Assembly (NCBI GenBank): GCA_938084905.1
Contig: CALKEQ010000007.1
Location: 124,001 to 188,000, forward strand
Origin: an uncultured bacterium
GTDB lineage: Bacteria; Desulfobacterota; Syntrophorhabdia; Syntrophorhabdales; JANXAF01
Direction of reading: 5' to 3'
DNA: 64,000 nt
Shown piece by piece: positions 61,285 through 64,000 of this stretch (position 1 is its first letter; the number at the start of each line of letters is the position of its first letter). The notes beneath the pieces were generated by a model, which was not told the DNA's origin, made no database searches, and saw only the letters and a list, made by a program, of their open reading frames with translations. The position numbers and the translations under genes are program-made.

Positions 61285-62229
61285 ATGAGATGTGCCTCAA
61301 TAGACATAGGAACAAACACGGTTCTACTTCTGGTTGTTGAGGTAGAATCAGGGATAAGGCAGATCCTTGACATTTCAGAATCTCCAAGGCTTGGTCAGAA
61401 CCTGAGCAGATCTGGAAAATTAGATGAGGAGGCAATTGAGAGAACTATCTCTGTCCTCAAAAGATACCTAAAGATCCTAAGAAGGGAGAGAGTTGAAAGG
61501 GTCTTCCCTTTTGGGACTCAGGCACTTAGGGAGGCTCAAAACAGTGACCAATTTATTCGCCGTGTGGAAGAAGAACTGGGACTTAAGATCGAGATTTTAA
61601 GTGAAAAAAAAGAGGCTTACTACAGTCTCCTTTCCGTCATTACGGACGATAGGATCAAATACGATTCGGAAGTGATTGTGGATATTGGTGGTGGAAGTAC
61701 TGAGATTATTTACGAAGGAAACCTAAAAGAGGCAGTCTCAGTGCCATTTGGAGCGGTAAAATTAAAGGAGACTTTCCTTTTTTCAGATCCACCTCTCTAT
61801 GGCGAACTTATGTCTCTAAGAACTTTTGTGGATGAAGAGCTAAAAAGGAGACTCAATAAGCGGAAAAAAAATATTATAGGTTTGGGAGGTACCGTTTCGA
61901 CCATAGGAGCGATCCATTCCGGAAGAGAATTCTTTGATAGGGATATTATTCACGGAAGGAGGATCAAAAAGGATGAAGTGAGTTCACTTCTCAAGAGGAT
62001 GGAAGGGATGAGTCAAAAAATGATTAGAGAGACATTTTTGGCCTGCGATGAAAAAAGAGCAGACATAATCCTTTGCGGAGTCCTTCTTCTTGAGAGAATC
62101 ATGGATTTCTTCGATTCTGACTACGTTGTGGTTAGTACAAGGGGAGCAAGATACGGGATCATACTCGAGAAGGTGAAAGAAGCTCAAGGAGCCTTGAAAG
62201 ATCATCCTTTGAGAAAAACTCTATTATGA
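61285..62229 (+). CDS. Ppx/GppA family phosphatase
   Basis: This exopolyphosphatase or pppGpp phosphohydrolase family protein has 314 residues. It has the ASKHA fold motifs ASIDIGTNTVLLLVVEVE, RVFPFGTQALREAQN, VIVDIGGGSTEIIY and IIGLGGTVSTIGAI. It is the short form without the C-terminal HD domain. Its last 71 nt overlap the convergent parB gene. Confidence 0.92.
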   Translation: MRCASIDIGTNTVLLLVVEVESGIRQILDISESPRLGQNLSRSGKLDEEAIERTISVLKRYLKILRRERVERVFPFGTQALREAQNSDQFIRRVEEELGLKIEILSEKKEAYYSLLSVITDDRIKYDSEVIVDIGGGSTEIIYEGNLKEAVSVPFGAVKLKETFLFSDPPLYGELMSLRTFVDEELKRRLNKRKKNIIGLGGTVSTIGAIHSGREFFDRDIIHGRRIKKDEVSSLLKRMEGMSQKMIRETFLACDEKRADIILCGVLLLERIMDFFDSDYVVVSTRGARYGIILEKVKEAQGALKDHPLRKTLL

Positions 62230-62974
62230 TTTTCCCTCTGTTTTTTTTGAAAGTGATCTGAACTTTAGTTTTCAAGTACCTAGAAAGGTGCTCCTCAATC
62301 GTTGCAAATTCCACGTTTCTCTCACTTTTTTTTCTCACCTCTCTCTCAAGTTCTCTTACCGAGCTTTTCTCCTTTAGAACCTTTTCCACAAATCTTCTCT
62401 GTTCTTTTTCGTCTTTGATACTTAAGAGAGTTCTTGCGTGGCCTGAGGAGAGCTTTCCCTCCCTAATTTTCTCCTTTATCCATTCTGGTAGCTTAAGAAG
62501 TCTCAATGTGTTTGTTACAGAGCTCCTCTCCACCCCTATCTTTCTGGCCAGTTCTTCATGGGTGTATCCAAGTTCCTCAACAAATCTTCTGTATATATTT
62601 GCGACCTCAAGAGGGTTCAGATCCTCCCTCTGGAGATTCTCTATCAATCCGATCTCAAGTGACTCCCTTTCATCTGCCTCCCTGATCAGGACCGGTACTT
62701 CTTTAAGCCCCGCCATAATTGAGGCCCTAAGTCTTCTCTCACCTGCGATCAGCTCGTAGTCCCCCCCTTTTTTTCTGACTATTAAGGGCTGGAGAAGACC
62801 CTTCTCCTTTATTGATTGGGCAAGTCCGATAAGGCCTTCCTCGTCAAAGGAAATTCTTGGCTGATTTGGATTTGGAATGATCCTTTCAACGGGTACAAGT
62901 CTCACAGCGACTTTCTCGTCAATGTCCTTGAGGATAGCTTGAAGTCCCTTTCCGAGAGGATCTCTTTTCTCCAT
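62159..62974 (-). CDS. parB: Chromosome partitioning protein ParB
   Basis: ParB loads at parS and spreads as a CTP-dependent clamp. The 271 residues contain the N-domain (VPVERIIPNPNQPRISFDEEGLIGLAQSIKEKGLLQPLIVR), the CTP motif IAGERRLRASIMAG, LIENLQREDLNPLEVAN and the helix-turn-helix (LARKIGVERSSVTNTLRLL). The C-terminal dimer domain ends normally (KIIIEFFSKDDLSRLLELL), so the overlap with ppx is real. No parS palindrome was found in the window. Confidence 0.95.
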   Translation of the reverse strand: MEKRDPLGKGLQAILKDIDEKVAVRLVPVERIIPNPNQPRISFDEEGLIGLAQSIKEKGLLQPLIVRKKGGDYELIAGERRLRASIMAGLKEVPVLIREADERESLEIGLIENLQREDLNPLEVANIYRRFVEELGYTHEELARKIGVERSSVTNTLRLLKLPEWIKEKIREGKLSSGHARTLLSIKDEKEQRRFVEKVLKEKSSVRELEREVRKKSERNVEFATIEEHLSRYLKTKVQITFKKNRGKIIIEFFSKDDLSRLLELLSPSRV

Positions 62975-62975
62975 C

Positions 62976-63731
62976 TTAGCTCCTTTCTATCACCTCTGCG
63001 GCAAGATCTAGATAACTTTCAGCCCCTTTTGAGTTTATATCATAAAGTAGTGCGGGTTTACCATAGCTACTTGCCTCGCTCAGTCTGACGTTTCTCGGAA
63101 TTATTGTGGAAAAGATCTCTCTCGAAAAGTATCTCTTTACCTCTTCAAGGACCCTGAAGGAGAGGGCGTTTCTTTTGTCGAACATGGTAAGTAGGACACC
63201 TAGAATCTCTAAATCGGGATTGAGCCTTTTCTTTATTATCGCTATAGTCCTTAAAAGGAGGGCAAGTCCTTCGAGTGCAAAATACTCGCACTGGAGAGGG
63301 ATTAGAACCCTGTCTGAACTAACGAGGGCATTGATCGTGAGGAGGCCGAGGGAGGGAGGACAGTCAACAATTATGTAGGCATAATCCTTTTTTACTTCAG
63401 AGAGCCGTTTTCTCAAAACAGATTCCTTATCTTCGAAGTCGAGAAGTTCGACTTCTGCTCCTACTAGATCTGGGTGGGAAGGAACGATGTCCAGGTAGGG
63501 AACCAAAGTCTCCCTAATAACTTCTTTTAAAGGGGTGGTTCCAATGAGCACATGGTAAACATGTGATCTTAGATCCTCTAATTGTATGCCAAGCGCCAAT
63601 GTGGCATTTGCCTGAGAATCAAAATCTAGAAGGAGAGTCTTTCTCTCTGAGACGGCAAGGGATGCGGCCAGATTTACAGCCGTTGTTGTCTTTCCAACCC
63701 CTCCCTTTTGGTTTGCAATAGCGATGACCAT
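62976..63731 (-). CDS. parA: Chromosome partitioning ATPase ParA (Soj)
   Basis: The 251-residue ParA ATPase forms DNA-bound dimers that move ParB-parS. It shows the deviant Walker A KGGVGKTTTAVNLA at residue 9, LLLDFDSQANATLALG, YIIVDCPPSLGLLTINAL and VLIPLQCEYFALEGLALL. It starts 10 nt after the preceding minus-strand gene and ends 1 nt before parB. Confidence 0.96.
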   Translation of the reverse strand: MVIAIANQKGGVGKTTTAVNLAASLAVSERKTLLLDFDSQANATLALGIQLEDLRSHVYHVLIGTTPLKEVIRETLVPYLDIVPSHPDLVGAEVELLDFEDKESVLRKRLSEVKKDYAYIIVDCPPSLGLLTINALVSSDRVLIPLQCEYFALEGLALLLRTIAIIKKRLNPDLEILGVLLTMFDKRNALSFRVLEEVKRYFSREIFSTIIPRNVRLSEASSYGKPALLYDINSKGAESYLDLAAEVIERS

Positions 63732-63741
63732 TAATGAGGTT

Positions 63742-64000
63742 TTACGCCTTTTCGAGAATAATCTCTTTTGAACCTTTTACCATTTTCAGGTGATTCGGGT
63801 CATCAATTATCCTACCAATTATGTTTACCCTACTTATAGGGCGAGGTTTATCTCCTTCGCTTATTGGGGTTGGGCCGAAAAATATGGCAATTGCATGCCC
63901 TTCTGGCCAATAACCGATATCTCCCACATTTACATCCTCAGTAGCCGTTTCATCTGGAGGTAAAATCTTTGGGATCTGAAAGTAGAATTCATCTCCCCAT
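63742..64000 (-). CDS. Cyclophilin-like fold protein (TM1367-like), C-terminal part
   Basis: The frame is open to the window edge, about 85 residues visible. It contains WGDEFYFQIPKILPPDETA and then VGDIGYWPEGHAIAIFFGPTPISEG, matching the TM1367-type cyclophilin-like family of unknown function. The start lies outside the window; an internal GTG at 63927 is probably not the start since homology continues upstream. It precedes parA by 10 nt. Confidence 0.8.
   Translation of the reverse strand, partial: WGDEFYFQIPKILPPDETATEDVNVGDIGYWPEGHAIAIFFGPTPISEGDKPRPISRVNIIGRIIDDPNHLKMVKGSKEIILEKA

Overview
The window is 64 kb of densely packed bacterial chromosome with moderate GC. Nearly all of it is coding, genes commonly overlap by 1 to 29 nt, and no non-coding gap exceeds about 200 nt. 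There are no rRNA genes, CRISPR arrays, insertion sequences or phage genes. The cell makes meso-DAP peptidoglycan (MurE carries the DNPR signature). It is clearly anaerobic: it has a selenocysteine formate dehydrogenase, two 2-oxoacid:ferredoxin oxidoreductases, an NfnAB transhydrogenase and a molybdenum hydroxylase. The order rpsB-tsf-pyrH-frr-uppS-cdsA-dxr-rseP-tsaB, the PASTA-bearing protein in the FtsI slot and the anaerobic enzyme set suggest a deltaproteobacterial (Desulfobacterota-like) or related Gram-negative lineage. That assignment is inference; no marker was searched.

Layout. 1-5515 (minus): a dcw cluster, mraZ-rsmH-ftsL-(ftsI remnant)-murE-murF-mraY, with a near-consensus promoter and a three-repeat MraZ operator. 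5561-10440 (minus): selC (tRNA-Sec), then fdhA (in-frame UGA), fdhB and fdhE. 10444-12866 (minus): iscS-like, iscU-like, yjbQ and an exported hypothetical protein. 12952-16705 (plus): a two-gene molybdenum hydroxylase. 16698-23799 (minus): a ribosome, lipid and isoprenoid block from rpsB to tsaB. 23986-27720 (plus): an unknown gene, rlmE, a LysM-NlpC/P60 hydrolase and a membrane protein. 27695-31350 (minus): gatB, mtnA, SAM hydroxide adenosyltransferase and a Nudix enzyme. 31490-37648 (plus): an MBL-fold enzyme, nfnAB, a B12-type radical SAM enzyme and nicotinate phosphoribosyltransferase. 37653-38687 (minus): purM. 38794-41896 (plus): porDAB and rodZ-like. 41901-43827 (minus): yebC, tRNA-Val, purC and tRNA-His. 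43950-44654 (plus): exported pcm. 44661-46046 (minus): a SPASM-type radical SAM enzyme. 46181-50727 (plus): NlpC/P60, dipeptide epimerase, an EF-G-like GTPase and dtd. 50734-55499 (plus): korDABC-sucCD. 55551-56911: MEMO and AMMECR1. 56923-60386: a molybdenum-hydroxylase maturation set. 60373-62229: rpoH and ppx/gppA. 62159-63731 (minus): parB and parA. The window ends inside a cyclophilin-like gene.

How it fits together. Formate dehydrogenase, NfnAB, Por and Kor exchange electrons through formate, NAD(P)H and ferredoxin. Kor plus SucCD is the 2-oxoglutarate/succinyl-CoA/succinate segment of a TCA cycle that could run either way. selC serves fdhA next door. The YqeB/XdhC/MocA/MoeA-like set probably matures the molybdenum hydroxylase, possibly with selenium. 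The most unusual points are an IscS-like protein whose PLP lysine is Met, a 254-residue protein in place of FtsI without an SxxK motif, a molybdenum hydroxylase of mixed architecture with a probable extra 4Fe-4S cluster, a Por operon with no gamma subunit, MEMO and AMMECR1 without their radical SAM partner, and many genes that begin only 6-8 nt after a -10 element, which suggests leaderless mRNAs.
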